Below the pieces are notes generated by a model. It worked only from the letters and a program-made list of their open reading frames with translations. It did not search any database and was not told the origin of the DNA. From Chloranthus sessilifolius (taxonomy: Eukaryota; Streptophyta; Magnoliopsida; Chloranthales; Chloranthaceae), in NCBI GenBank assembly GCA_021018995.1, contig CM037598.1:50917185-50981184 (forward strand): DNA of 64,000 bases, given 5' to 3'. Both the position numbers and the translations under genes were made by a program. Positions 46,316 through 57,817 of this stretch are shown one piece after another. The first letter of the stretch is position 1. Each line of letters begins with the position of its first letter.

Positions 46316-48714
46316 CTAATAACTGGGGTCAAAATCTGTATCATAAGGTTGTTCAATGGGATCAGAACTGGAGTCACTGTCAGAGTCAGAACTAGAATCA
46401 GTATTGGAGTCTGAACTCAATTTAGCCTTCTCCTAGATTGTGTTTTGCAGCTCAGTGTATTCCTCTGATTTGATCTTTTTGGTGAGGCCAATGTACTTTC
46501 CAAGTCTAGTAGTCCTCAGTTTTTCCTGGTCAAGCTGTGCTTGCAACATGGTCACCTTGTTCTACTCTCTCCTAACCATCTGAAAAGTTTGACCCAGCAG
46601 GTCCTTCATTTGCTCTCTCTCAAATTTCATGAATAACTCTAATTTATGAATCTGGTTTTCATAAGGGGTTCTAATGTAAGCTTGCAAATCAGCTAACCCC
46701 TTGAGGACATCTCGACAGATATATGGATTTTCTTCCATGGCCCTTTTGAGAGCGGCAAATCTGGGAATGGGAATGGAATGGTAGGGGACCAAAGGTATCC
46801 CAGCTGTGGGAGTGGGAGAAGAGGGGTCCAGAAGGATGACTTCAGGGTCGGTCTGATTGGCTTGATCACAGAAAGTGAGGAGAGGTGAAGGGGACTCAAC
46901 CAGAGGTACCTCAGGTTCAGTTTGGGTAGCATGGGCAGTAGTGGTGAGGGTGGGCAGATAAACCAATACTACCTCAGGTTCAGTTTGTGTAGCATGGTCA
47001 TCAACAGCAGGTACAGTGGTTAAGGTAGTTGTGTGGGATGTGGAGGCTAAGGTTTGGAGAAGGTCATTGGTCATAGACTGATTATCTGTGTTGATCTATA
47101 GTTGTGCTTGGATGGATTGGAGAAAGGTAAGTATTTGGCTAATTGATTCAGGTGTGGGTGAGGTATGCATAGCAGGGGCTGGTAAAACTGAAGTGGATGG
47201 TGGAGGTGCAATGGGTGAAATGGTCAGAAGGGAGAAGTAGCCAAGTGAGTGAAATGAGGAGGTCGTTCAACATTTTCAAAAATAGACCCCATCAATGATG
47301 AATAAGCCTCTGTAGTGAAAGGCTCGTGTTGGGGTATGGGATACTTGTGTGTGTAAGAGGCTTTGGAGAAGAAGAGTGCAAGGAGATTGTTCAATAAACT
47401 CTGTGGCGGTCTTGGGCATTGGTGGGAGAAATTGGTGGTGCGAGTATGGTCTGGAGTGGTTAGTGTAGAGGGGAATCAGAATTGGGATAATGGTGGGTAT
47501 GGGAGATGGGACTGCTGGAATAGGTGAAGAGGTTAAAATGCCAACTTCTTCAAGAATGGGTGCAGCTGAAGAGCTGGTCACCACAGGAAGGACAGCTTCT
47601 TCAAGAATGGGTGCAGCTAAAGAGCTGGTCACCTCAGGGTCTGGCAAAGCAGGTTCTAAGGGAGCTGCAGGGGCAGGTTCATGTATGGCAGGTCCACTAA
47701 CAGCTGCAGATGCAGGCTCAGTAGCAATTGCAGGTGCAGGCTCACCTTCCTCTCTCAGTCTTTTCAGCATTGCTTGGCTTGTAGTCCAAGCCTTTTTCCC
47801 AAAAGTATGAGGAGCTATGACTTCAAATGGCTCCTGGTCATCAATGTCAAACTTAGCTCTTAGTAGGGCTGTGATCAGTCTACCAAATGGGATTCCAAAT
47901 TTACGCTCCTTTACAACTTGGCACTAATATCAGCCATGGCTTCAAAAATTAACATAGGGGCATTGAAAAATTGCCCCTTAGAAAAATGAAAGAGAGCCTC
48001 TAAAATTGGTGTCCTCCTTTCTTGGCTGTGCCCGGTGACATAAAAACTTCCCCTCAAAATTGAATCCATCAATAAAAATTGAGGTGCTAGGTCTCTCCTC
48101 ATTATGGACTGTCCAGTTCCAACGATCCCTTGGGTTAAATGTGCAGCCATTTCTCTGAAAGAGGCTGCTTACGAGTCCAATGGACGGTGAAAAGGTATCC
48201 CCAAAGCATTCCCAATGTCTTCATATGTGACAGTTAGATCACAATCATCAATAAAGATAACAAGAGTAGGGACATCAGCATCTTTTTCTGTCACTTTTAC
48301 CAGGTTTTGGTACCATAATTTCACCATTCGCGGATAAATTTTCTCTGGCAGAGGGGTAAGGATATTGCTCAGTGAGGCATCCCTCATGTATCTTAAAGAT
48401 AGCTGACAGTCCGGTTTGTTGACGAAAAAAGTTTCATCCATGATAAGCTCAGGAATCAGCTTCTGAGCTTCAATGAATGGATTTGGCAGTACCAAATGCA
48501 TAGGCAGAGGAGGAAGCTCAAGCTCAGGACTAGCAGCTGCAGGGATGGGTTCCTCATGTCTAACTTTCTTCCCTTTCTCAATCCTATCAGCTCTATCCAT
48601 TGATAGTTTTCTTTTGGCTGAAGTTTTGGTTTTTCCTTTTGGGGTCGGTTTGCTAATTTTCTTAGCAGAAGATTTTGGGAACATGGCAGCCAGTGATTTT
48701 TCAGCTTTCCCCAT
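46316..48714 (-). pseudogene. Element B env-like ORF
   Basis: The ATG at 48714 (MGKAEKSLAAMF) aligns with A. Order: Lys-rich N-terminus; conserved segment (ETFFVNKP, DASLSNILTPL); globular domain (KLWYQNL, LVIFIDDCD, REMAAHLTQGI, RRDLAPQFLLMD, ERRTPILEALFHFSK); Ala/Pro-rich region; three TQT-type repeats (TQTEPEV, TQTEPEV, NQTDPEV) at about 46845-46995; helical segment with NPYICRDVLKGLADLQAYI; Ser/Asp-rich acidic tail ending DFDPSY at 46316. A stop lies near 48168, the frame changes near 47900, and stops occur near 47275 and 46560. No signal peptide or membrane helix seen. Role unknown. Confidence 0.8.
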
Positions 48715-49402
48715 TCTAAAGTTGTGTATAAAAATGCCCACAACAAATGCTGACACAAAATCAAACTTTGCAAATGATAAACAGAGGAAATGCGCAGAAA
48801 AATACCGAAATCTAAGGTTTTGGTTGAACGTGTTGCTTGCTCGCTGAAATCCACCAGACCAGAAGCTAAAATCCCTCTCTTCAAGCTCAAATGATCGAAC
48901 AAATGTGAAGAAAAGTGTGGCTGAATTCTAAAATAACGTAAAGAATGAAAGAAATGGGGTTTTTGTGAAATAGGACGTTCTCAGAAAGCTTTCGAATATG
49001 AAACCCTTACTTCGAAAGGGTTTAAATATGCTCAGAGTTATTTTCGCAAAGTCATTGTTAAGTTTTCAAAAAGTTCCAAAACAGTCCCTTTTTTCAACAG
49101 AGAATGGCATCAGTACCATTCGAAAAGCTAATAGCTTCATAAACAACTTTTCGAAAAGCAAATGGCTTCAGAAACAACTATTCGAAAAGCAAATCATTGC
49201 TTTCGAGCAGTTCGTTACAAATCCAGATCCTTTTCAAAAAGTAAATTGAACTTTGCGAAAAGACAATTTTTACTTTGCGAATTAATTTTTCACATATTTA
49301 AACATTGTGAAAAGAGAACAAACATGAATAAAAACAGAGAAATAGAAGACTAAGCAAAAACTATAGAACAAAAACATATTGTACAGTTGTATACCCTCAG
49401 AT
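48715..49402 (-). other. Element B spacer between pol and env-like ORF with TTCGAA motif array
   Basis: No gene. About ten copies of TTTTCGAAAAG, TTTTCGCAAAG and TTTGCGAAAAG at 48990-49300, the same motif as in B's LTRs (44100-44310, 56400-56640). No clear TATA box seen. Confidence 0.75.
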
Positions 49403-52400
49403 TTAGGGAGGTTCTTGATGATAGATGGGCAGCACAGGCTCCTGGGTATTTTCAATGCATGGTTTGAGCCTCTGACCATTTACTTTCAAGATTCTTCCAT
49501 TGCTTGGGTCTAAAATGTCAATGAAGAATTTGCATGAATGACAGTATATGGCCCTTCTCATCTGGATCTCAGCTTTCCAGGAAAAAACTTAAGTTTTGAG
49601 TTAAATAGCCATACCTTAGAGCCAGCTGTGAACTCTTTTCTCAACAAATTTTTATCATGGAAGGCTTTAACTTTCTCTTTGTAAGATCTTGAATTGGTGT
49701 ATGCATCCATTCTCAGCTCCTCCAACTCAGCAAGTTGCAGTTTCCTGTGATTACCAGCAGTAGTCAGATCCATGTTCAATGTTTTAATAGCCCAAAAGGC
49801 TTTATATTCTAACTCCACTGGTAAATGACATGCTTTGCCATAGACCAACCTGAATGGGGACATGCCAATTGGGGTTTTATAGGCTGTCCTATATGCCCAC
49901 AATGCATCATTAAACAAGGACCAATCCTTCTCGCCTTCTTCACAGTCTTTTCCAGTATATGTTTGATTTCTCTATTGGAAATCTCCACTTGTCCACTGGT
50001 TTGTGGATGATATGGAGTAACTACTCTATGAGTCACAGAGTATTTTTTCAATAAAGCTTCAAAATGTTTATTACAAAAATGGCTTCCCCCATCACTGATA
50101 ATAGCTCTGGGAAAACCAAACCTGAAAAAAATGTGATCCTTTAAAAATTTCAGAACCACTCTATGATCATTGGTTTTAGTGGTTGTGGCTTCAACCCATT
50201 TGGATACATAATCCATAGCTACTAAAATGAAATTACACCCATTGGAAGGAGGAAAGGGACCCATGAAGTCTAACCCCCAAATATCAAACAATTCAACTAC
50301 CAAAATGGGCTGCAAAGGCATTGAGTTTCTCTTGGAAATGCTGCCCAATTTCTGGCGATTCGCAAGACAAGGTCTTTAACATCTTTGAAAAGTGTAGGCC
50401 AATAAAATTGACACTGCAAAACCTTTGCAGCAGTTTTGTTTCCACTAAAATGGCCTCCACAGGCCTGTTCATGACACATAGAAAGTATGCTATGAAATTC
50501 TTCTTCAGGGACACATCTTCTTATTATTTGGTCTGCACAAATCTTAAACAGATAAGGATCTTCCCAAATAAAATGTTTAACTTTTGAGAAGAAAAGATCT
50601 TTATCCATTTTATTCTAATGTTGAGGAATTCTTCCAGTAGCCAAAAAGTTGACTATGTTTGGAAACCAAGGGGTGTGTATACTAATAGCAAAAAGTTGCT
50701 CATCAGGGAAAGATTCATTGATAGGCAACCTATCAATCTCAGTAGTTAAAATTCTAGACAGGTGATCAGCCACCACATTCTCCACACCCTTTTTATCTTT
50801 GATCTGTAAATCAAATTCCTGTAATAGGAGGATCCACCTGATTAATCTCGGTTTGGTGTCCTTCTTAGACAGAAGGTATTTCAAGGCAGAGTGGTCAGTG
50901 AACACCACTATTTGTGAACCCAAGACATATGACCTGAATTTCTCTAAAGCAAAAACAATTGCCAGCAGCTCCTTCTCAGTTGTTGTGTAATTGAGTTGTG
51001 CATCAATCATTGATCTCTGGCATAAGCTATGACATGAGGCAGCTTATCCTTTTCTCCGCCCAAGGGCAGCTCCCAAAAGCATAATCGATGCATCACACAT
51101 CGATTCAAAAGCGGATGAATAATCTAGACTGTAATATTGGAGCGAAATCAAACAATTTTTAAGAATTCAAATGCCTTCATGCATTCATTGTTAAAAACAA
51201 AGGGACATCTTGGTACAATAAATGACAAAGAGGCTTGGTTATTTTACTGAAGTCCTTAATGAACCTTCTGTAAAATCCAAAGATGTCCCAAAAACTTCTG
51301 CTTATGCTTTGGGAGGTGGTAAATGCGCAATTAAATCAATTTTGCTCTGCTACCTCAATGCCCTTGTGGAGACAACATGGCCAAGGACAATGCCACAGGT
51401 GACCATGAAATGGCTCTTCTCCTCAAAACTAGATTGGTTTCTTCACATCTCTGTAACACCAATTTGAGATGATGTAAACACTGGGCAAAACTGTCTCCAT
51501 AGATTGAAAAATCATCCATAAAAATCTCCATAAATTGGTCAATCATATCAGAGAAAATGGAGTGCATGCATCTTTGAAAAGTAGCAGGAGCATTACAAAG
51601 ACCAAAAGGCATTCTCCTATAGGCAAAAGTGCCAAAAGGGCAAGTGAATGCGGTCTTTTCCTGATCTTGTGGGTACCAGAAGAATCGTTGTAACCATCAA
51701 GAAAATAATAATAAGCTTTTCCTGCTAGCTTATCTAAAATCTGATCAATGAATGGGAGAGGGAAATGGTCTTTTCAAGTCATTGAATTTAATTTTTTGTA
51801 ATCAATACAGACCCTCCACCCAGTTGTTTGTCTGGTTGACATAAGCTCACTAGAATCTGAGGTTACAACAGTGATCCCAGATTTTTTAGGTACCACCTGT
51901 GTAGGTGCCACCCAAGCTGAATTTGAAATGGGGTAAATGACCCCTGCATCCAACAACTTAACAACCTCTTTCATGACCACTTCTTGCATATGAGGGTTCA
52001 ACCTCCTTTGCATTTCCCTAGAAGGCTTTGCATCTTCTTCCAAATGGATTTTATACATGCAAACAGCTGGACTGATTCCTCCCAAATCAGCAATAGTCCA
52101 GCCAATTGCCCTTCTATGTTGTTTCAAAACAATCAACAGCTCTTCCTCCTGCTCCTCTGTGAGGGAGGAAGAAATAATCGCAGGCAATGATTTATGGTCT
52201 CCTAAAAATACATATTTCAAAATTTCTGGCAACTGCTTCAGTTCTAAATCAGGTGCGCTAAGAAAAGAAGGTCGCAAAGGTACCTTAGCTATTTGTGGAA
52301 GGGGAAGAATAGCAGGTTTCCAAGAAGAGAAACTTGCTGATTGATTATGAGTTCCTTGCACAACATTTACTTCCTCAGACTTTGAGGTACAAAATGTTTC

Positions 52401-53079
52401 TTCCTCGGAATTTCCCCAAGCATCTTTAGAATCTGTGGTTAAATGTTCACACTGCAAAAACTGTTGTAAAGTCCCTTCCACCAGTTCATCCAATAGATCA
52501 ACATGAAAACATTCCTCAGAGCTGAATTGAGGTCGTAGTGTCGCATTATAAACATTTAATTTCACCTTCATATTTCAAAGAGACTTCCATAATACGGACT
52601 GGATTGAATGCAAGCATTTCTTGTGTGAATGGTCTTCCAAAATGACAGGATGGAAGTTTTCCTTTTGTAGGTTCCATGTCCAAAACTAGAAAATCAAGGA
52701 TAGAAAAATTTATCTACTCCACCAATACATCCTCAATCATCCCAATCGCTTTCTTTCGGATCATCGCTAGTTGTAACATCACATGAGTGGGTTTTAATTC
52801 TCCCAAACATAGTTTCTCATATACAGAATATGGAAGCAGGTTGACACTAGCACCCAAATCTAATAAAGCCTTTTCAATGGTATGTTCCCCAATAATCCAA
52901 GGGATGGTGGGGATTCCAGGATCTTGAAGTTTAGGAGGTGTGGTAATATACAACACCTGATTAACTCTTTCCACAACAAAGACCTTCTTGGATAACTGTA
53001 TCCTAGACTGTCTTTTGTGAGTGCAAATATCTTTCAAAAATTTTGCATATGCTGGAATTTGTTTGATTACATCAAGCAA
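49403..53079 (-). pseudogene. Element B pol: protease, RT, RNase H, integrase
   Basis: The protease (53079-52714) has the aspartic site ALLDLGASVNLLP. RT: open segment 52571-51774 with WTIADLGGISP and WRVCIDYKKLNS, then broken, then LCNAPATFQRC and the catalytic FMDD at about 51530. RNase H (51010-50615): [36 protein letters not shown]. Integrase (50608-49558): [44 protein letters not shown] and a C-terminal domain ending QEPP at 49406. Frames shift near 52640, 51770, 51350, 50300 and 49900. It would copy the RNA and integrate the DNA; it is inactive. Confidence 0.93.
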
Positions 53080-53136
53080 AGGTAGATTTATCTTGACTTG
53101 CTAGAAAGTCTCCATCATTTCATCTATTTTTGTGTT

Positions 53137-54864
53137 TCATTTATCAGAAGGGGATACAGATTTCATGGCATGAGGAAATGGTAAATGAGGAACTTGTCCT
53201 TCATGTACAGCTTTAGAAGCATTATCAGAATCTTTTTGATTTTTTTGTTTTTCATTTTTTTTATTTTTCTGAGGTACATCAGTACCCACACTGCTAACAT
53301 TATGATGCTCCTGCTGCATATCTTTATCATTTTTCTCACTTTTTTCTTCTTCAGTACCCACTTTGTTATTTATAATTCTTCCACTTCTCAAAGTTGTGAC
53401 AGTTTTTACTTCTTCATGTGAAATAGAAGCCTCTCCAACCATGAGCTGTCCTTTGGGATTGTTCAAAGGTTGGCTGGGTAACTTTCCTTCCTCTCTTTTG
53501 GCCAAAGTATTTGAAAGCTGACCTAATGTTTCTTCAATATTCTTTATGCTCTGACTATGAAAGTTCACAGTCTGAGTTAAAGATCCTAAATTCTAGAGTG
53601 AATTTAGGACTTGATCTTCAAAAGAAGGGGGCCTGGAAGGGATTTGAACTAGAGCAAATTGTTGTACAGGTTGTTGTGGAATGGGCTGCTGAAAATTTGG
53701 CCTGGCATAAAAATTCTACTGATAAGGCTGAGTAGTTTTGAAAGGCATTTGGTTCTTTGGTTGCTGCTGCTGTTGTGATTGATAATTCCCCTGGCTCCAC
53801 CTCAAATTGGGGTGCCCTCTCCATGAATATTCATTTGACTGCATCTGTCCAAATGATTGGGCAACATGAGCTTGTTCCACCACTAGATCTGGGAACTGTG
53901 GTGTAGTGGGACATTGGTCAAGTGAATGAGTAGGGGACTGGCATATCAGACATGCCTCCTCTACTTTTGCAACCATTGGATTTTTAAGTGAGTCGATCAA
54001 TCTATCAAACTTTGTGGTTAAATTATCCATCTTTCTTTCCAACTCATTCACCTCATAAATCTTTCCTTTGGTGGTTTGCTGATTGTTCAACTTAGCAAGA
54101 TTTTCAATATCTCTTGACAAAGATTCCTGTTGAGTTGAGTTTTCACCAATTACTTCAAATAAGTCCCAAACCTCCTCAACTATTTTTTGCAAGTAAGTGC
54201 CTCCACAGGAAGCATCTACCATATTCTTGCCTTTTTGATCAATTCCTTGATAGAAGCTTTGAACAAGCTGCCATCGGGGAATTTGATGATGAGGACATTG
54301 CCTTAAAAGTTCCTTAAATCTTTCCCATGCTTCATGGAAAGTTTCAGTTGAGTTTTGTGAGAAGGAAATAATACTTTGTCTCAATTGGCTTGTTTTAGAC
54401 ATTGGGAAGTATTTGGCTAAAAATTGACACTGCAAATCATTCCAAGAAGTGATACTATTTGGTGCTAACATAGACAACCATGCTCTAGCTTTGTCCTTTA
54501 ATGAAAAAGGAAAGAGCCTAAGTTTGGTTGCCTCTGGACCAAGTCCAGCTATGTTGAATGTGGTGCAAAGAGACAAGAATTCATCCACATGTTTGTATGG
54601 ATCTTCCTTACTCAACCCATAGAAGGAAGGAAGCATTTGGATAGTCGATGATTTGTTCTCATAATTTCCTTCAACAGTAAGAAATTGAATGCAAAAGGGA
54701 GAATTATAAGCACCAAGTGCAAAGTAATCCCTCAAAAGTCGAGGTTCTTCACCCATAGTTACTGTTTCAGCAGAATTCTGTGTTGTTTGTCTGGTTCGTA
54801 ATAGCCTTTCAACTTCTAAATTCAGAGGGACAATCTCAGGGCTGAGAGTCCTCCTACCAAACAT
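53137..54864 (-). pseudogene. Element B gag
   Basis: The ATG at 54864 gives a 382-residue open frame, then TAG near 53713, then the same frame resumes (53568-53137). Parts: LEVERLLRTRQTTQN, YNSPFCIQFLTVEGNYENK, capsid core GLSKEDPYKHVDEFLSLC, TKLRLFPFSLKDKARAWL, VQSFYQGIDQKGKNMVDAS, and an intact CX2CX4HX4C zinc knuckle (CLICQSPTHSLDQC) near residue 310. A Gln-rich stretch and the linker NFHSQSIKNIEETLGQL follow. Gag would coat the RNA and build the particle. It is the best-preserved gene of the element and one stop from open. Confidence 0.92.
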
Positions 54865-55036
54865 ACAACGCAGAACAGAGAATCAGATTATGATGACAAA
54901 CCTTGTAATTCCTTTTGAAGTAGATTCCCTTCTTCAAAACGGATATGAATAACTGCACAGATATAAACAATAGAATAGTTTAGCACTGATGTAAAAATAA
55001 AAATGAAAACTTAGGTCTATCTATTTTAAAACAAAC

Positions 55037-55054
55037 TCCCCGGCAACGGCGCCA
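55037..55054 (-). promoter_or_regulatory. Primer binding site of element B (tRNA-Asp)
   Basis: The minus strand reads TGGCGCCGTTGCCGGGGA, six bases after the LTR end. It is complementary to the 3' end of plant tRNA-Asp including CCA, the known Athila primer. Confidence 0.93.
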
Positions 55055-55060
55055 AAAACT

Positions 55061-56905
55061 TGTTGGTTAATCTAAGTGTGCATGATTTATTTGTGTTTTG
55101 AAAATAGAATTGCAACTGCTAAGTTATACTGAATCTGGAACATTAAAAAGAGTAAAGAAATATCAGCACAGAGAGAAGTGAATTAGCCTGCAAGATCAGG
55201 GCCAATTGTAGCAAGTTTTAAATGTAAGTGAGTAAAAGATCGTCCACAGAGAATTTGTTTAAAATGCAAGATAAACCTCCAGATCTGAGCAACCAGATCT
55301 GGCCTCTGATCCTATCTACAAAGCACATAAGATGGGAGGTTGAATTTGTCACATTAACTAAATGATAAAAGTAAAATTAAAACTAAGTGATCCAGATCTG
55401 AGTTGGGGGAATTTTGATGTAAACTTACAAAAAATGGAGAAATAATATCTAACTTTGATTTGGTCCTTGAAACAAAATGAGAATGACTGCAGATAAAATG
55501 AGAGATGATCCAATCTTCATCTGGCTACAAGCACAGATGTAAGAGAAATAAATCTAACTCAAGGATTAGATTTAGGCTTATGGCTATGGTCTGTCCACTT
55601 CAATGGCCACAGACCATCCAATAGTCTTTAATCTAAACACTTAATTCAGAATAAGAAATATCACTACAAATGCTGTGAGAGATTAGGTTACAAACACTAA
55701 TTCCCATACGGTTAATGAATCAAGGGAAATTGCATAAAAAATAGTAAATCTAAAGGAGTCTAGTGCAATAAGGAGATCAGAGGGAACCCTTAACATGAAT
55801 CCAATTGAGAATGTACGGTTTATAGCAACCTTTTCAAATTCACCATTACAATTACAGAGCACAGCTTAAACAGCTCTCAGATTTGTAGTCTTGAATACAA
55901 TTCTCTTTTGAATTACAGAGGTATCTCACAGCTCTCAATTGCAAGTAAAAGTTAGGCTATTCTGAGGTTTCGGACAAACTAGATTTGGAAATGGGGAATA
56001 GGAATGAAACTCAAAATCTGGATGCCCCAAATTGGGCAAATGGTCCATCTATTTGTAGTTTTCCCGAGTCTAGCTTCGGATGCGTATCGACCAATCGAAG
56101 TGCTGGATCTGTATCAACCAATGGTAGTCGAGCACAAGGATCCGGATACATTACGGCCAATCAGAATTGCTCGATCGATCTGGCATCAATTACATTATGC
56201 AATTTGAAAATCTGTTAAAGCTTCTAGAAGTTCCCACCAAGTGATTTCATCTTCGGGTGCTCACATGGGGTGGAATATGCCTTCGCTTCGTGCTTAGAAT
56301 TTTCTGGAATGTCCCTCAGTTTTTAAATGCATTGGGAGGCGTGAAAAAGATTACTGAATTATCCTTGCAAAAGCTAGGAATCTCCAGAATACCATTTCAC
56401 ATGGTTTAGGGAACTTTTCGCAAGGTACTGTGACTCCTGAAGCTCTTTTCACAAAGTTCAGGTTCTGTTCGCAAGGCATTCTCTTCTTTTCGAATAGGTC
56501 AATCATCCTTTCGAAGAGTTCAGGTGCTCTTCGAAAACTAAGCCTGGAGCTTTTAGTTCTTTTCACAGAGTTCATGTTCTTTTCGAAATGTTCAGATTCT
56601 TTTCGAAAAGCACTCTGTAGTGTATTTTTCTGTTCGAATTGCTCCACATTTCTTTTCTGGGTAGAGACCAGGTCTTTGCCTCTTCAGTTCAGGCATTTTG
56701 ATAGCTAGTGAGGTTGTCCCTTCTCTTTCTTCCTTTGGATCGACATGGATTATCATCCTTTTGGCACTTTTAGGCTGCTTTCATTGTTAAGCCTGTCTTT
56801 ATTGTTAGCTGTAACACAAGCACTTAAAACACTTATTTAGTTCTCTCAAGGGTCTATCAAGGCCTAGGTTAAAGGGTGGAGAATGGTATTTTCTAGTTCT
56901 CAATA
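55061..56905 (-). mobile_element. 5' LTR of element B
   Basis: 1845 bp. Its outer end is TCTCAATA instead of TCTCAACA. The TATA position (56050-56057) reads TACAAATA, so it is weakened compared with the 3' LTR. Motif array at 56400-56640; hairpins at 55586-55617 and 55518-55539. Confidence 0.95.
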
Positions 56906-56989
56906 GTTCCTTGGATGCCTCGGGGTGTGTGCATGGAGATTAGAGCATTGGAGTGCATGCCCTAGTTGCTGGAAGTTCCCAGATTGCCC

Positions 56990-57565
56990 CTGCAAAAGTG
57001 GGGAGAAGTTAAGATCCCGAGCCTCGCTAGGTAGCAAGGATTTCCAGGTCTTGTCGAGTCATAGAATTGGGGTCGTGGGATTAAATTGACTTGAAGGTCT
57101 TACAGTCGCGGGATTGATACTTTGGTCATCGCAGGAATGCTCTGGTCGTGGCGAGATTGAGCTTTCAATTTGAATGGCGCGGGAATTGTGTGCGTGGTTC
57201 GTTCCTTGGTGAATCTCACGGAGATCCTCGCAAAGAAGCAATGTGCATGGGCTTTTGGATCATGAGATCAGTTTCCTAAAGGTCTGTATCTCGCAGCCAC
57301 TGCGCGACAGCTACGCACAGGAATGCCTGGAGCTCTCTCTCCTAAGTGAATCGTGTGAAGATTAAAGGTGCCTTTCTTGAGCTGCGCGAGACTGCGCGAG
57401 AGCTTATGACTGAGCCTTGCGAGAACTGTGCGAAGTCTACTTTCTGGGCTCTTCTGTCATTCATCTGCGCGAGAATAGTGCGAGCTGTTGGTGTGCTACC
57501 TTCAGAAACCCACGACAACTGCACGAAGCATTCTTTCTGATTCAATTTAAACCTTGCGACATCTG
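56990..57565 (-). repeat. CGCG palindrome motif array in E LTR
   Basis: Repeated CTGCGCGAG, TGCGCGACAG, CTCGCTAGG and similar, upstream (on minus) of the TATATAA box at 42649-42655. The same motif occurs at 63070-63490 in E's spacer. Confidence 0.7.
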
Positions 57566-57817
57566 TGCGAGGCTCACTTCTTGACATTTTTCTGCTTTGT
57601 TATGCCTATGTTGCAGCCAATTCTCTGTCTGGGTCCAACCTCCTTTCTTCTGAGGAACTTCTAGGGCAACAGTAGGCTTCTTGGCATGGTTAAGGCCTTA
57701 TCTGCAGCTGCTGCTTTTTACCTACAAGATGGGCTTAACACATATTTATTAAATGACTAAGGGTCTAAAAGAGAGTAAGTTAAGGGGTGAAAAGTGGTAC
57801 TTTTCGGGTCTCAACAC

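Larger units (their letters stand above)
42730..56905 (-). mobile_element. Element B: complete Athila retrotransposon, 14.2 kb
   Basis: Both LTRs are present, with 5-bp target duplication GTTCC at 42725-42729 and 56906-56910. Internal order on the minus strand: PBS, gag, protease, RT, RNase H, integrase, spacer, env-like ORF, 3' noncoding region, PPT. The first 245 bases of the two LTRs differ at about 6 sites, so it is fairly recent. All ORFs have stops or frameshifts, so it could move only with help. Confidence 0.96.
39393..57817 (-). mobile_element. 3' LTR of element E, split by D and B
   Basis: LTR pieces 39393-40153, 41955-42729 and 56911-57817 join into about 2443 bp once D, B and their target duplications are removed. 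The minus strand starts TGTTGAGACC at 57817 and ends CCCTAACA at 39393. TATATAA at 42649-42655; CGCG motif array at 56990-57565; hairpin region near 39902 and 42127. Target site TATAC (39388-39392); the other copy should lie right of the window. Confidence 0.88.

Noticed and set aside
55037-55054. tRNA-Asp gene fragment
   Set aside because: Only 18 nt complementary to the tRNA 3' end, placed 6 nt after the LTR: it is the primer binding site.
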